64,000 nt of DNA from Hyphomicrobium sp. 12-62-95 (GCA_002279935.1 NCCZ01000003.1:244001-308000), one strand, 5' to 3'. Counted from the stretch's first letter, positions 29,518-38,981 are shown. The notes: a model not told the origin generated them from the sequence alone. A program made the numbers and translations.

Positions 29518-30229
29518 GGATGTAGTCTCCTTCAAACAGAGATTTCTCGATCAGCGCCTGCGTCGGGCAGGTCTGCACGCATGCTCCACAGCTGACGCAG
29601 TCAGACTCGAAAAAGGGCTGATCTTGGCCGGCAGCAACTTTCGAATCGAAGCCACGCCCTTGGACCGTCAGCGCAAACGTGCCTTGAATTTCCTCGCACG
29701 CGCGAACACACCGGTTGCAGACGATGCACTTGGCTGGATCGAACAGGAAATAGGGATTTGAAACGTCCACCGGTGTCGAGAGGTGCGTCTCCACCGGTTC
29801 GTAAGGATGGGTGGTTACCCCGCCCTGAGCCAGCGCGGTATGAAACTCGCTCCACCCGCCGTCCACATCTTCTGCGGGAAAGTCGGACAGGTAAAGTTCC
29901 AGAACGCCTTTGCGCAATCTCTGCAGCTGCTCTGACTGCGTTGTAACGGCCATACCCTCTGCGACGATCGTCGTGCAGCTGGCCGGATACCCACTGCGTC
30001 CTTCGATCTCGACAAGACACAGCCGGCAACTACCCCAAGCCTCGAGCGTGTCGGTTGCGCACAGCTTTGGAATATTCCGCTGAGCCTTTGCTGCTGCGAG
30101 CATCACAGAGCTGCCGGCCGGTACGCTGATGGTGTGGCCGTCCACCGTCAAAGTCACTTCTGCGCCCGCGCGTGGCGGTGTGCCGAAGTCGACATCGTCT
30201 TTCAGATCCCGAAGCTCTGACCAGAGCAT
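29510..30229 (-). CDS. Iron-sulfur N-terminal part of split formate dehydrogenase alpha subunit
   Basis: A 239-residue electron-transfer protein equal to the N-terminus of FdsA. A 2Fe-2S site is formed by C57, C68, C71 and C85, and two 4Fe-4S sites by C168/171/174/178 and C211/214/217/221. Between residues 86 and 167 there is no cysteine, so the His(Cys)3 4Fe-4S site normally found there is missing. The start is supported by GGGGAGG upstream of the ATG. It is translated separately from, and coupled to, the catalytic subunit. No fdsG or fdsB flanks it, so the electron acceptor is open. Confidence 0.88.
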   Translation of the reverse strand: MLWSELRDLKDDVDFGTPPRAGAEVTLTVDGHTISVPAGSSVMLAAAKAQRNIPKLCATDTLEAWGSCRLCLVEIEGRSGYPASCTTIVAEGMAVTTQSEQLQRLRKGVLELYLSDFPAEDVDGGWSEFHTALAQGGVTTHPYEPVETHLSTPVDVSNPYFLFDPAKCIVCNRCVRACEEIQGTFALTVQGRGFDSKVAAGQDQPFFESDCVSCGACVQTCPTQALIEKSLFEGDYIRG

Positions 30230-30241
30230 GGAGCCTCCCCG

Positions 30242-30272
30242 TTCGGTTACATTTGACCGAGTTGTTACCGAA
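30242..30272 (-). promoter_or_regulatory. Dyad just upstream of the formate dehydrogenase operon
   Basis: TTCGGTTAC (30242-30250) and GTTACCGAA (30264-30272) form an inverted repeat with 8 of 9 positions paired and 13 nt between. It lies 13-43 nt before the start codon of the iron-sulfur subunit, so a protein bound here would affect initiation. Confidence 0.55.
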
Positions 30273-30301
30273 AGACTGGAACGGGTCTAAATTGATTGAT
30301 G

Positions 30302-30319
30302 AGATTGCATAGATTGCAT
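30302..30319. repeat. Tandem direct repeat AGATTGCAT
   Basis: Two adjacent copies of a 9-nt unit, AGATTGCAT (30302-30310 and 30311-30319), about 75-90 nt before the formate dehydrogenase start. May be an activator site. Confidence 0.45.
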
Positions 30320-30755
30320 AAAGTGATGGTCACCACAGTCACGCGGCTAAACGCCGGGAGGAGCCTGCCGCCAGCAGCGATCTCAGGCGATGAGGTGTCT
30401 ACAACACGTCTTAAACGCGCCAGGGCACCGTTGGTTCCAGGTTGAGAAATCCCGCCGGCACGTTCCAGGCTAGACTTCTATGCTGGCCGCAGGCGATGTG
30501 GTTGACACCACTGGAGTTTCTAGTCATTTCGAAGCGCAGGCGCTCAGCCGATGCATAGCCACCGTTTCGAGCAACCAATTGGCTTCAAACGTCTCGGCAC
30601 CCAGGAACGGGCATGCTAGACCCATATGTGCCCGGCAAAAGGGTCATCTGACACCGCCCGTCGCTGCATGCAATCCGGCCTCGCAATGATTACGTATCTT
30701 GTGGTCAAACCCATCGCGCCTCTTTTGCGCCCCTGATCCCGGACCTTTCCCATCC

Positions 30756-31367
30756 ATGACGAGTAAAACGACCAAGCTCATGACGGCCAAGCCTCCCCTC
30801 GTCGCCCGCCCCTCCCGCGCCGAAGCGGAAGCGGCCGTGCGCACGCTCATTTCCTGGGCCGGCGACGACGTCACGCGTGACGGCCTGCACGAAACACCCT
30901 CGCGCGTCGTCCGCGCGTATGAAGAATATTTCCGTGGCTACGACCAGGATCCGGAAGAAATTCTCAACAAAACCTTTGAGGAAATCGAAGGTTACGACGA
31001 GATGATCGTGCTCCGCTCCATCCGCTTCGAGAGCCACTGCGAACACCACATGGCCCCCATCATCGGCCGCGCCTGGGTTGGCTATATTCCGCAGGGCCGT
31101 GTTGTCGGCATCTCGAAGCTCGCTCGCGTCGTCGAAGCCTACGCCAAGCGCCTCCAGATCCAGGAGAAGATGACGGCACAAATCGCCAACGCGATCGACT
31201 CTGTATTGAAGCCGCAGGGCGTCGCCGTCGTCATCAAGGCCGAGCATCAGTGCATGACCGCCCGCGGCGTCATGAAGCCCGGCACCGATCTCGTCACCAG
31301 CCGCATGCTCGGCATCTTCCGCGACAACGCCATCACGCGTCAGGAATTCCTGTCGATGGTCGACTGA
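30756..31367 (+). CDS. folE: GTP cyclohydrolase I
   Basis: First enzyme of tetrahydrofolate (and tetrahydromethanopterin-like pterin) synthesis: GTP to dihydroneopterin triphosphate. The zinc site is given by [12 protein letters not shown] and CMTARG, and the core [17 protein letters not shown] is conserved. Two starts are possible, ATG 30756 or ATG 30780, and neither has a strong SD; I use the first. It is followed by a strong terminator. Confidence 0.95.
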   Translation: MTSKTTKLMTAKPPLVARPSRAEAEAAVRTLISWAGDDVTRDGLHETPSRVVRAYEEYFRGYDQDPEEILNKTFEEIEGYDEMIVLRSIRFESHCEHHMAPIIGRAWVGYIPQGRVVGISKLARVVEAYAKRLQIQEKMTAQIANAIDSVLKPQGVAVVIKAEHQCMTARGVMKPGTDLVTSRMLGIFRDNAITRQEFLSMVD

Positions 31368-31389
31368 TCGCGGCACCAGTCCCAATTGC

Positions 31390-31420
31390 AAAGGGCGTCG
31401 CGCATCAGCGGCGCCCTTTT
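31390..31420. terminator. Bidirectional terminator between folE and the M15 peptidase gene
   Basis: Stem AAAGGGCGTCGC (31390-31401) with GCGGCGCCCTTT (31408-31419), all pairs formed with one G-T, followed by T. It closes two convergent genes. Confidence 0.85.
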
Positions 31421-31421
31421 G

Positions 31422-32222
31422 TCATTTCATCAGCAGTTCCGGCCGGTATTCGAAATGCATGGTGTCGTAGTGATACCAGCGCCCGCCCCAGATGAACCCG
31501 TGCTTCTCGAAGATCCGCACGATCTCCTCCGGGATGGCATTCTGCCACGCATACCGCCCCGCCGTGTCCGGCTTCGACCATCGCCAGTAATGCGCATGCT
31601 TCAATGCCAAATCGATCGCAATGCCGTGCCCGTGCGTTGACAGCCGCTCCGTCCCCGCAATCACCCGGCACGCGTATGTCCCTGCCACCGGAATAAGGTA
31701 ACGGTCGAACGAGCGCGGCAGCTGCTCCAATTCATCCGAAACCGCCTTCAGCTTCTCCGCCACGCCATTGACCCGCGTCACCTTGAGCGTCGTCCGCCCC
31801 CGCGACGGCATCCAAGCAACGTCCACGAGGTTTTTCGCAACTTCCCCTGCGCGGCAGTTGCCATACATCCGGTCAAAGAACGCCTCGGGCCGCGCCCGCC
31901 CCGGATCGGCATCCACCGCTGGCGGCTGCAGAGGACCCGTCGGATACGGGATCGCGAAAATATCCTGCAGGTCTGGCGCGCGCACCAAATCGTCGAACGG
32001 CTTCACTCCGCGGCCATCGTCGATCGGCAGTCGCGTCCCGTCGCGCCACACAACCGCCTCGCCCTCCACAGCCGCAATATGGTCTGGATAGGCCTCTTTC
32101 AGCCGCCGCCCGGCCTCTTCCGGCGTCATTTCACCGGCCAGCGCCGCACCGCCGCCTGAGCCGACCCATCCTAAAAACGCAGTCAGGCCCTTGATAAAAT
32201 TGCGCAAACGCTTGTTTCCCAT
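31422..32222 (-). CDS. Exported M15 D-alanyl-D-alanine carboxypeptidase-like protein
   Basis: A 266-residue protein with a signal sequence (hydrophobic residues about 10-30 ending AALAGE). The C-terminal domain is an M15C/VanY_2-type zinc peptidase: STHGHGIAIDL supplies the first ligands and HYDTMHFEYRPEL the HxxxxH-type ending. It probably acts on peptidoglycan stem peptides in the periplasm. Cys residues NCRAGE and YACRV may form a disulfide. Confidence 0.85.
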   Translation of the reverse strand: MGNKRLRNFIKGLTAFLGWVGSGGGAALAGEMTPEEAGRRLKEAYPDHIAAVEGEAVVWRDGTRLPIDDGRGVKPFDDLVRAPDLQDIFAIPYPTGPLQPPAVDADPGRARPEAFFDRMYGNCRAGEVAKNLVDVAWMPSRGRTTLKVTRVNGVAEKLKAVSDELEQLPRSFDRYLIPVAGTYACRVIAGTERLSTHGHGIAIDLALKHAHYWRWSKPDTAGRYAWQNAIPEEIVRIFEKHGFIWGGRWYHYDTMHFEYRPELLMK

Positions 32223-32370
32223 CCTGAAAATGAGCGCCCCCCTTTCCCTTTACCCGAAAAGAACACCTGCTACAGTGTTCCCCAAGCAGCAGCCAGTCGA
32301 AGCCTGATGAGAAGTCCGCGTGCCGGTCCCGGCAGTCCGCGGTCTGGACCAGGTTCTGGGGATCAACACC

Positions 32371-33519
32371 GTGAGCGGTTACGCCGACGAGCCTGAAAAG
32401 GCTGAAAATCCGCCCAAAGCGCCAAACCCCAGTGCGGGGAGCGAAGCCGGGGCGTTCGACCGCCCCCCGCCCGTCTATGGCGCCCTCGACCTGGGCACCA
32501 ACAATTGCCGCCTCCTCCTTGCGCGCCCGTCCCGCCGCGGCTTTCGCGTCGTCGACGCCTTTTCGCGCATTATTCGCCTCGGCGAGGGCGTCTCCCAATC
32601 GGGCCGCCTGTCAGAGGCCGCCATGTCGCGCACCATCGATGCGCTCCGCGTCTGTGCCCAGAAACTCGATCGCGCCGGCACGCACCGCGCCCGTCTCGTC
32701 GCCACCGAGGCCTGCCGCTCTGCCGCCAACTCCAACGATTTTCTCTGCCGCGTGAAAAGCGAGGTCGGCCTCGACATCGAAGTTTTAGCCCCCGAGGAAG
32801 AAGCCATCCTCGCCGTCGCCGGCTGCGCCACCTTGATCGACACCAGCGTCGACTATGCGCTCGTCTTTGACATCGGCGGCGGGTCCTCCGAGCTCATCTG
32901 GATCGACTTGCGCCGGATCTCTGGCTCCGGCCCCCACGCCGCCTCACGCATCATCGACAGCGTCCGCCGCGGCAACGGTCAATCCGTGTGGACCTCGCTC
33001 CCCGTCGGTGTCGTCACGCTGGCCGAACGCTTCGGCGGCTGCGAAGTCACATCCGAAATTTTCGAAGCGATGGTCACCTACGTCTCAGGACTGATTGCGC
33101 CGTTCGAACAGCGCCACAATTTCCGCCGCCGCATCGAAGGCAGCGCGGTCCACTTCCTCGGCACCTCCGGCACCGTCACAACTGTGGCCGGGATCCAACT
33201 GGGATTGCCGCGCTACGATCGCAGCAAGGTCGACGGCTGCTGGATGCGCGTCGCCGATGTGAACCGCGTCACCTACGATCTCTTGGGCCGCACCTATCAG
33301 CAGCGTGTCGCCGAACCCTGCATCGGCCACGACCGCGCCGATCTGGTCCTCGCCGGCTGCGCGATCCTGGAAGCCGTCATCCGCGCTTGGCCCTGCGAAC
33401 GCTTGCGCGTGGCCGATCGGGGTTTGCGCGAAGGCATCCTGTCCTCGCTCATGATGGAAGATAATACATTCCGCAGCGGCCGCCGCCGGCGGAGAGGCGA
33501 TTGGACAGATGGCAAATAA
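32371..33519 (+). CDS. ppx: Ppx/GppA family exopolyphosphatase
   Basis: Actin-like-fold phosphatase that cleaves polyphosphate or pppGpp. The phosphate-1 loop is [28 protein letters not shown] is the phosphate-2 region, and [13 protein letters not shown] and [12 protein letters not shown] follow. I use GTG at 32371 because GGGGA lies 8 nt ahead; a GTG at 32320 in frame would add 17 residues. The stop overlaps rlmE by 11 nt. Ppx-rlmE coupling is conserved in alphaproteobacteria. Confidence 0.9.
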   Translation: MSGYADEPEKAENPPKAPNPSAGSEAGAFDRPPPVYGALDLGTNNCRLLLARPSRRGFRVVDAFSRIIRLGEGVSQSGRLSEAAMSRTIDALRVCAQKLDRAGTHRARLVATEACRSAANSNDFLCRVKSEVGLDIEVLAPEEEAILAVAGCATLIDTSVDYALVFDIGGGSSELIWIDLRRISGSGPHAASRIIDSVRRGNGQSVWTSLPVGVVTLAERFGGCEVTSEIFEAMVTYVSGLIAPFEQRHNFRRRIEGSAVHFLGTSGTVTTVAGIQLGLPRYDRSKVDGCWMRVADVNRVTYDLLGRTYQQRVAEPCIGHDRADLVLAGCAILEAVIRAWPCERLRVADRGLREGILSSLMMEDNTFRSGRRRRRGDWTDGK

Positions 33520-34243
33520 AGGCAAAGGTAAATCTCCACCCAAGGGCCCGGGCGGCGGACAGCGCATGTTGCGCGTGCGCGTCAAAACAGCGGCCAAGCG
33601 GACCACCTCGTCGGCCCGATGGCTCGAGCGGCAGTTGAACGACCCCTACGTCGTCGCCGCCAAACGCGAAGGCTTCCGCTCGCGCGCCGCCTACAAGCTG
33701 ACCGAACTCGACGACAAATACCGGTTTCTGAAACCCGGCCAGCGCGTCGTCGACTTGGGTGCTGCACCCGGAGGCTGGTCCCAGGTCGCCGCCGAGCGCG
33801 TCAAATCCCTTGAAGGCCGCGGTCAGGTCATCGCTATCGACTACCTCGGCGTCGAACCCATTCCTGGCGTAGAAATCGTCGAACTCGATTTCACCGACGA
33901 TTCAGCTGAGCCGAGACTAAAAGCCCTGCTGCGCGATGGCGGCGCCGATGTGGTTCTTTCCGACATGGCCGCCCCAACCGTCGGCCACACCAAGACCGAT
34001 CACTTGCGCATTATGGGGCTCGCCGAGTCCGCCGCCTACTTCGCCTGCGACGTGCTCTCGCCCGGCGGCGCGTTTGTTTGCAAGGTCTTCCAGGGCGGCA
34101 CCGAAAAAGACCTGCTGGAACTGTTGAAAAAATCGTTCGGTGTCGTGCGCCACGTCAAGCCGCCGGCCAGCCGCAGCGACTCAGCCGAACTCTATGTCGT
34201 AGCCACGGGCTTTCGCGGCAAACCCAGCGATCAGACAAAATAA
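33509..34243 (+). CDS. rlmE: 23S rRNA 2'-O-methyltransferase RlmE
   Basis: Methylates U2552 in the A-loop of 23S rRNA. The N-terminus is longer than in E. coli FtsJ and is Lys/Gly-rich; the SAM fold has [50 protein letters not shown] and FVCKVFQGG. The catalytic K-D-K-E set is consistent with RrmJ. Overlaps ppx and is closed by a terminator. Confidence 0.95.
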   Translation: MANKGKGKSPPKGPGGGQRMLRVRVKTAAKRTTSSARWLERQLNDPYVVAAKREGFRSRAAYKLTELDDKYRFLKPGQRVVDLGAAPGGWSQVAAERVKSLEGRGQVIAIDYLGVEPIPGVEIVELDFTDDSAEPRLKALLRDGGADVVLSDMAAPTVGHTKTDHLRIMGLAESAAYFACDVLSPGGAFVCKVFQGGTEKDLLELLKKSFGVVRHVKPPASRSDSAELYVVATGFRGKPSDQTK

Positions 34244-34244
34244 A

Positions 34245-34272
34245 AACGGCGACCGCGGAGGCGATCGCCGTT
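34245..34272 (+). terminator. Terminator after rlmE
   Basis: AACGGCGA (34245-34252) pairs with TCGCCGTT (34265-34272). It lies 1 nt after the rlmE stop and also separates it from the convergent pqqA. Confidence 0.75.
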
Positions 34273-34316
34273 CGATTGACCACTCGCTGTTGAGGCGAGA
34301 CGATCGCACGTCAGAT

Positions 34317-34406
34317 TTAGATGACGTCGATCTCGGCCGGCAGGTACGACGTCACTTCGAGGCCGACTTCCTGCTCGCGAACGGCGGGCTTGGTCCAGGT
34401 CTTCAT
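34317..34406 (-). CDS. pqqA: PQQ precursor peptide PqqA
   Basis: A 29-residue peptide starting MKTWTKPAVREQEVG and holding the E-V-T-S-Y core: Glu17 and Tyr21 are the residues that are cross-linked to make pyrroloquinoline quinone, the redox cofactor of methanol and glucose dehydrogenases. GGAGGA precedes the ATG (spacing about 6). No pqqB, C, D or E gene is nearby; instead it stands alone between rlmE and guaB with its own upstream repeats. It is either the sole orphan precursor or an extra copy. Confidence 0.9.
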   Translation of the reverse strand: MKTWTKPAVREQEVGLEVTSYLPAEIDVI

Positions 34407-34443
34407 GGTGTTTCCTCCAGTTTCATTGTTGCTAAATACGTGT

Positions 34444-34478
34444 CTAGCGGGGGTTGGATACCCAAGAACCCACGCTAG
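34444..34478 (-). promoter_or_regulatory. Hairpin in the pqqA leader
   Basis: CTAGCG (34444-34449) and CGCTAG (34473-34478) pair, with an inner GGGTT/AACCC stem. It is 38-72 nt before the pqqA start and could form in a 5' untranslated leader of the mRNA. Confidence 0.4.
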
Positions 34479-34507
34479 GTCCAATCGAATTTTCCTGTCT
34501 AGGGGAT

Positions 34508-34550
34508 CAGACCGACTGATATGTAACAGTATTCTGTAACAGTTGGTCTG
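34508..34550. promoter_or_regulatory. Inverted repeat enclosing a direct repeat upstream of pqqA
   Basis: CAGACCGACT (34508-34517) and AGTTGGTCTG (34541-34550) are inverted, 9 of 10 paired. Inside are two copies of TGTAACAGT, starting at 34522 and 34535 (13-nt period); the second overlaps the right arm. This is about 100-145 nt upstream of pqqA and about 180 nt upstream of guaB. Confidence 0.5.
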
Positions 34551-34731
34551 CGCCGGATCGCACTGCAACACGCGCGCCGGCCGTCCTTTTTGGTGGGGTA
34601 ACACCCTGGTTGCCGCCCCCGCGCGGTGGGCCGCACTTCCCCTGCCATAGCGCCGGTGATATAGCGCTGCCGACATGATTTGCGGGCCGGTTCTGCGCCC
34701 GCTCTGTCACTTATCCGACAAGGAGATAGAC

Positions 34732-36222
34732 ATGGCGAAAAGCCCGATCGTCAACGATTTGGCGTTGGCGCTGACGTTTGACGACGTGTTGCTCGTTCCG
34801 GCGGCCTCCGAAGTCATGCCGGGACAGGTCAACGTGGCCTCGCGCGTCACCAAGTCGATTAAGGTCAATATCCCCATCATCTCCGCCGCAATGGATACGG
34901 TTACCGAGGGTCGGCTGGCCATCGCCATGGCCCAGGAAGGCGGCATCGGCGTGCTGCATCGCAACCTCGAACCGAAGGTTCAGGCGACGCATGCAACCCA
35001 GGTCAAAAAATATGAAAGCGGCATCGTTCTCAACCCGGTGACCATCACGCCGGACGCCAAACTCGCCGAAGCCCTGAAGCTGATGGCGGACAATTCGATC
35101 TCCGGCATCCCCGTGGTCGAGAAGCCCGAAGGCAAAGGCAAGCTCGTCGGCATCCTCACCAACCGCGACGTCCGCTTCGCCACCAATATGGAGACCCCCG
35201 TCTCCGAACTGATGACCAAGGACAGGCTGATCACCGTGCCGCGTTCGGTGAGCCAAGCCGACGCGCGCCGCCTTCTCCATCAGCACCGCATCGAAAAGCT
35301 CGTGGTGGTCGATGATGATTATCAGTGTGTCGGCCTCATCACCGTCAAGGACATCGAGAAGGCGCAGAAGCATCCCAACGCCTGCAAGGACGAAGCCGGC
35401 CGCCTCCGCGTCGCCGCCGCAACGACCGTCGGCGACGACGGCTTCGCCCGCGCCGAAGCCCTCATCGCCGCTGGCTGCGATCTCATCGTCGTCGACACCG
35501 CGCACGGCCATTCCATTCGCGTTCTTGAAATGGTGACCCGCATCAAAAAGATGTCGAACGCCGTCCAGGTCGCCGCCGGCAACGTCGCGACCGCCGCCGC
35601 CACACGCGCCCTCATCGATGCGGGTGCCGATGCGGTCAAAGTCGGCATCGGCCCGGGATCCATTTGCACCACGCGTATCGTCGCCGGCGTCGGCGTGCCC
35701 CAGCTCACCGCCATCATGAACTGCTCATCCGAAGCCAAGAAGCACGGCATCCCGATCATCGCCGACGGCGGCATCCGCTTCTCCGGCGACATCGTCAAAG
35801 CGCTCGCCGCCGGCGCCGATTGCGTCATGATTGGCTCGCTGCTCGCCGGCACCGACGAAGCCCCGGGCGACACGTATCTCTATCAGGGCCGCACCTATAA
35901 GGCCTATCGTGGCATGGGCTCCGTTGGTGCCATGGCGCGCGGCTCGGCCGACCGCTACTTCCAGCAGGAAGTGAAAGACACGCTCAAACTCGTTCCCGAA
36001 GGCATCGAAGGCCAAGTCCCCTATAAGGGCCCGGCCGAAGGCGTCTTGCACCAACTCGTCGGCGGCCTGCGTGCCGGCATGGGCTACACAGGATCGGCCA
36101 CACTGGAAGACCTGCGCACCAACGCCGAATTCGTGCGCATCTCGCCTGCCTCCATGCGTGAAAGCCACGCCCACGGCGTCGCCATCACCCGCGAAAGCCC
36201 GAACTATCCGGGCGGACTGTAA
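34732..36222 (+). CDS. guaB: IMP dehydrogenase
   Basis: NAD-dependent oxidation of IMP to XMP, the committed step of GMP synthesis. 496 residues with a TIM barrel interrupted by two CBS domains (about residues 105-215). The catalytic Cys is C312 in [11 protein letters not shown], and the flap motif with Arg/Tyr lies in [17 protein letters not shown]. The ATG at 34732 has AAGGAG 6 nt ahead. guaA is about 6 kb downstream on the same strand. Confidence 0.97.
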   Translation: MAKSPIVNDLALALTFDDVLLVPAASEVMPGQVNVASRVTKSIKVNIPIISAAMDTVTEGRLAIAMAQEGGIGVLHRNLEPKVQATHATQVKKYESGIVLNPVTITPDAKLAEALKLMADNSISGIPVVEKPEGKGKLVGILTNRDVRFATNMETPVSELMTKDRLITVPRSVSQADARRLLHQHRIEKLVVVDDDYQCVGLITVKDIEKAQKHPNACKDEAGRLRVAAATTVGDDGFARAEALIAAGCDLIVVDTAHGHSIRVLEMVTRIKKMSNAVQVAAGNVATAAATRALIDAGADAVKVGIGPGSICTTRIVAGVGVPQLTAIMNCSSEAKKHGIPIIADGGIRFSGDIVKALAAGADCVMIGSLLAGTDEAPGDTYLYQGRTYKAYRGMGSVGAMARGSADRYFQQEVKDTLKLVPEGIEGQVPYKGPAEGVLHQLVGGLRAGMGYTGSATLEDLRTNAEFVRISPASMRESHAHGVAITRESPNYPGGL

Positions 36223-36233
36223 GGAACGGATCG

Positions 36234-36656
36234 ATGAACCCCAACCTGTCGATCGTCCAGCCCCTGCTCGTGCAGGCGGGGCTGACATTTTTCCTGCTCT
36301 TTTGGATGGCCAAGGAGCGGGTCGGCGCGATCCGCGATGGCACCGTCATTCGCAACGAAACCGGTGTGCGTCCGACATGGGTGGGCCGTGCCGGCACAGT
36401 CTCGAATGCGTTCCACAATCAGCTCGAAATGCCGATCCTGTTTTTTGTGGTCACGATCCTCGCCATCCTCACCGGCTCGGCCGACTATCCCATGACCGCA
36501 CTCGCCTGGGTGTACGTCATCTTGCGCATCGTCCATGCGGCCATCCACACCACCTACAATAAAATCCCGCACCGCTTCGTCGCCTACTTTCTCAGTAACC
36601 TCGTGCTGCTCGCCATGTGGGTGAAGCTCGCCTTGCACGTATTCACCGCAGGCTGA
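36234..36656 (+). CDS. MAPEG family membrane protein
   Basis: A 140-residue protein with four hydrophobic helices and the MAPEG-family signature around VSNAFHNQLEMPILFFVV and YVILRIVHAAIHTTYNKI. Family members include glutathione transferases and leukotriene synthases; bacterial ones are mostly uncharacterised. It lies between guaB (11 nt) and the rRNA methyltransferase gene (4 nt) and is probably co-transcribed with both. Confidence 0.87.
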   Translation: MNPNLSIVQPLLVQAGLTFFLLFWMAKERVGAIRDGTVIRNETGVRPTWVGRAGTVSNAFHNQLEMPILFFVVTILAILTGSADYPMTALAWVYVILRIVHAAIHTTYNKIPHRFVAYFLSNLVLLAMWVKLALHVFTAG

Positions 36657-36660
36657 TCCC

Positions 36661-37956
36661 ATGAAACCCGGCGCGCGCATCGCGGCTGCCATCGAAGTCC
36701 TCGATACGATCATCACCCGTCACCAGCCCGTCGGCATCGCGCTGGCCGACTGGGGCAAGGCGCATCGCTTTGCCGGCTCCGGCGACCGCAACGCCATCGG
36801 CGGCCTCGTCTATGACGCCCTGCGCCGTCGCGCTTCGATCGCCTGGGCGATGCAGTCCGACACGCCCCGCGCACTCGCCATCGGCGCCGCCTCGGCGGCC
36901 TTCCGCATGGAGCCCGACGCCGTCGCTGCTGTCTGTGACGGCGAGACCCACGCCCCTGCGCCGCTCTCGGAGACCGAACGCGCTGGCCTCACCCGCCCGC
37001 TCGATGAAGCCCCGCCCCACATCCAGGCCGACATCCCGGAATGGCTTTGGCCAAGCTTCACCGCAGCCTTCGGCGACACCGCCATCGAGCAAGGCCGCAA
37101 GCTCGCCGAACGCGCCCCCGCCGATCTGCGCGTCAACACACTGAAAGCCACGCAGGAAAAAGTGCTGAAGGCTCTGGCCGAGTTCGGCGCCGAAGCCTGC
37201 GCCCACTCGCCCGTGGGCGTCCGCGTCCCCCCGCCCGTTGGCACCGGCCGCACGCCCAACCTCGAAGCCGAGGCCGCCTTCCAAGCTGGCTGGTGTGAAA
37301 TCCAGGACGAAGGCTCGCAACTGGCAGCCCTCCTCGCCGGCGCCGGTCCCCGCCTGCAAGTGCTCGATCTGTGTGCAGGCGCGGGCGGTAAAACGCTGGC
37401 GATGGCCGCCGGCATGCAGAACACCGGCCAAATCTTTGCCTACGACGACGATCGCAATCGCTTGAAGCCCATCTTCGAACGCGTCAAACGCGCCGGCGTC
37501 CGCAACGTCCAGATCCTCAAAGGCGGCGATCAGAAAGCGCTCGAAGCACTGGGCCCCAAGTTCGATCTCGTCCTGATCGATGCCCCCTGCACCGGCACTG
37601 GCGTCTGGCGCCGCCGCCCCGAAAGCAAGTGGAAGCTCAAACCCCGCAACATCGAAGAACGCCAGACGGAGCAGGCCGCTATCCTCGCCACCGCCCGCGG
37701 CCTCACCAAACCCGGCGGCCGTCTCGTCTACGTCACCTGCTCCCTGTTGCCCGAAGAAAACCGCGGCACCCTGGAAAACTTTCTGGCCTCCGCGCCCGAG
37801 TTCTCGGTCGTGCCATACGGCCCCGTCTGGCAGGAGCGCATTGGCACCGAGCCGCCCGCCTCCGCCGATGGCCGCACCGACACGCTCCAGTTGACGCCGG
37901 CCTCCCACGGCACTGATGGATTTTTCATCGCCATCCTCGACCGCGCCAAAGCCTGA
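36661..37956 (+). CDS. RsmB/NOP2-type RNA cytosine methyltransferase
   Basis: SAM-dependent m5C RNA methyltransferase, 431 residues. The N-terminal NusB-like helical part covers about residues 1-130; the catalytic domain has LDLCAGAGGKTLAMAA, DAPCTGTGVWRRRPE (motif IV cysteine) and VYVTCSLLPEENRG (motif VI cysteine). Both cysteines required by this family are present. It may act on 16S rRNA; relatives in this group differ in target site, so I give no gene symbol. Confidence 0.92.
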   Translation: MKPGARIAAAIEVLDTIITRHQPVGIALADWGKAHRFAGSGDRNAIGGLVYDALRRRASIAWAMQSDTPRALAIGAASAAFRMEPDAVAAVCDGETHAPAPLSETERAGLTRPLDEAPPHIQADIPEWLWPSFTAAFGDTAIEQGRKLAERAPADLRVNTLKATQEKVLKALAEFGAEACAHSPVGVRVPPPVGTGRTPNLEAEAAFQAGWCEIQDEGSQLAALLAGAGPRLQVLDLCAGAGGKTLAMAAGMQNTGQIFAYDDDRNRLKPIFERVKRAGVRNVQILKGGDQKALEALGPKFDLVLIDAPCTGTGVWRRRPESKWKLKPRNIEERQTEQAAILATARGLTKPGGRLVYVTCSLLPEENRGTLENFLASAPEFSVVPYGPVWQERIGTEPPASADGRTDTLQLTPASHGTDGFFIAILDRAKA

Positions 37957-38311
37957 CGCGATCTCACCGGTTTTTTTCGTGGCCCCATCTTGCAAAGCCG
38001 CAATGCTGCGATAGCTAATGCAGTCGAGCCATGCTGCACGCATGCGCTCCGCCAGCCGAAAGCCCTTACCAAGGGTGAGCGCGGGTGCCATCACGCTTCG
38101 TTGCTGTCGCTTCGAACCGCGTAAAGCCGTTCGGACGATCCGGGGGAGACGATCGTCGATCATGGCCGCTGTGCCACGGTATCCTGGCGTTCCCACAATC
38201 GCTGCGCAATCAGCGACGGCCCCTCTTTTTCAGAATCGACTCCGATGTTTTGAACTTTGCGCGCCGCATGACGTTGAGTGGGCGCACGCGACATCTCCGG
38301 CGAGGGCCTGA
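37957..38311. other. Intergenic region before the first SET-domain gene
   Basis: No supported gene. A T-run (about 37971-37977) directly follows the methyltransferase gene, but no strong hairpin precedes it. The remainder shows nothing clear. Confidence 0.5.
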
Positions 38312-38890
38312 ATGCACGGCAGCCAGAATTCGTTTCTCACGCAAAAATGTGAAGTCCGTGCCGCCGATGACAGGGGCGGATATACCGTCGTCGTCACGGA
38401 GCCCATTGCCAAAGGTGAACTGATCGTCGTCTGGAGCGGCACTCTGGTCGACGGGTCCGAACTGGCAACGCTCCCCCCGCCCGTGAAGCGTCATTCGCTC
38501 CAGGTCGAGGAGGATCACTATCTAGTTTCTCTCACCGACTGCGAACCCCCCGACTACGTCAACCACTCCTGCGCACCGAACGCCGGCCTCTCTGGCCAGA
38601 TCGGTCTCGTCGCCATGCGCGACATCCGCCCCGGCGAAGAGGTCACTTACGATTACGCGATGAGCGACGGTTCCTCCTACGACGAGTTCGAGTGCTGCTG
38701 CGGCGCCGCCGAGTGCCGGGGCCGTGTCTCAGGCGAAGATTGGAAACGTCCCGACCTCTGGCAGCGCTACCAGGGCTACTTCTCACCCTACCTCCAGCGC
38801 CGCATCGCCAAGCTCCGCCGCCGTCTGCTCACGCGCCCGGTCACCAGCGTATTCAGCCGTCTGGGAACCAGCAGTCGCGCCCGCGCATAA
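38312..38890 (+). CDS. SET-domain protein with post-SET cysteines
   Basis: A 192-residue protein with a SET lysine-methyltransferase domain (about residues 10-145). The SAM/active-site motifs are NHSCAPNAGL (84-93) and GEEVTYDYAMSDG (108-120), and a zinc-binding post-SET cluster C128-C129-C130...C135 follows. A basic helical C-terminus ends the protein. The substrate is unknown. GAGGG 5 nt before the ATG supports the start. A second SET-domain gene lies about 400 nt away on the other strand. Confidence 0.88.
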   Translation: MHGSQNSFLTQKCEVRAADDRGGYTVVVTEPIAKGELIVVWSGTLVDGSELATLPPPVKRHSLQVEEDHYLVSLTDCEPPDYVNHSCAPNAGLSGQIGLVAMRDIRPGEEVTYDYAMSDGSSYDEFECCCGAAECRGRVSGEDWKRPDLWQRYQGYFSPYLQRRIAKLRRRLLTRPVTSVFSRLGTSSRARA

Positions 38891-38981
38891 TTTGCTGTCT
38901 GTCGCAGCGGAACCCATCACCAGCCTGCTCTGTTCCTCAACAGTCGCCACGCGAAACGCGTCGCCAACTCGAGGAACCGCC

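Larger units (their letters stand above)
30230..30755. other. Intergenic region between formate dehydrogenase and folE
   Basis: No supported gene; a short open frame at 30480-30689 has no SD or recognisable product. Next to the formate dehydrogenase it holds the dyad and the direct repeat listed separately. The remainder shows no clear structure. Confidence 0.6.
34407..34731. other. Divergent promoter region of pqqA and guaB
   Basis: No reading frame with support. It holds the hairpin and the inverted/direct repeats annotated separately, both on the pqqA side. The guaB SD (AAGGAG) ends the region. Confidence 0.6.

Noticed and set aside
29510..29535. Formate dehydrogenase split as a simple frameshift error
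   Set aside because: A strong SD and an overlapping GTG at the junction suggest real translation of two proteins; a sequencing error cannot be fully excluded.
30480..30689. A 69-residue open frame between formate dehydrogenase and folE
   Set aside because: No SD, composition unlike neighbours, no recognisable product.
36643..38196. A 517-residue open frame antisense to the RsmB-type gene
   Set aside because: Gly/Glu-rich shadow; the plus-strand gene has all family motifs.
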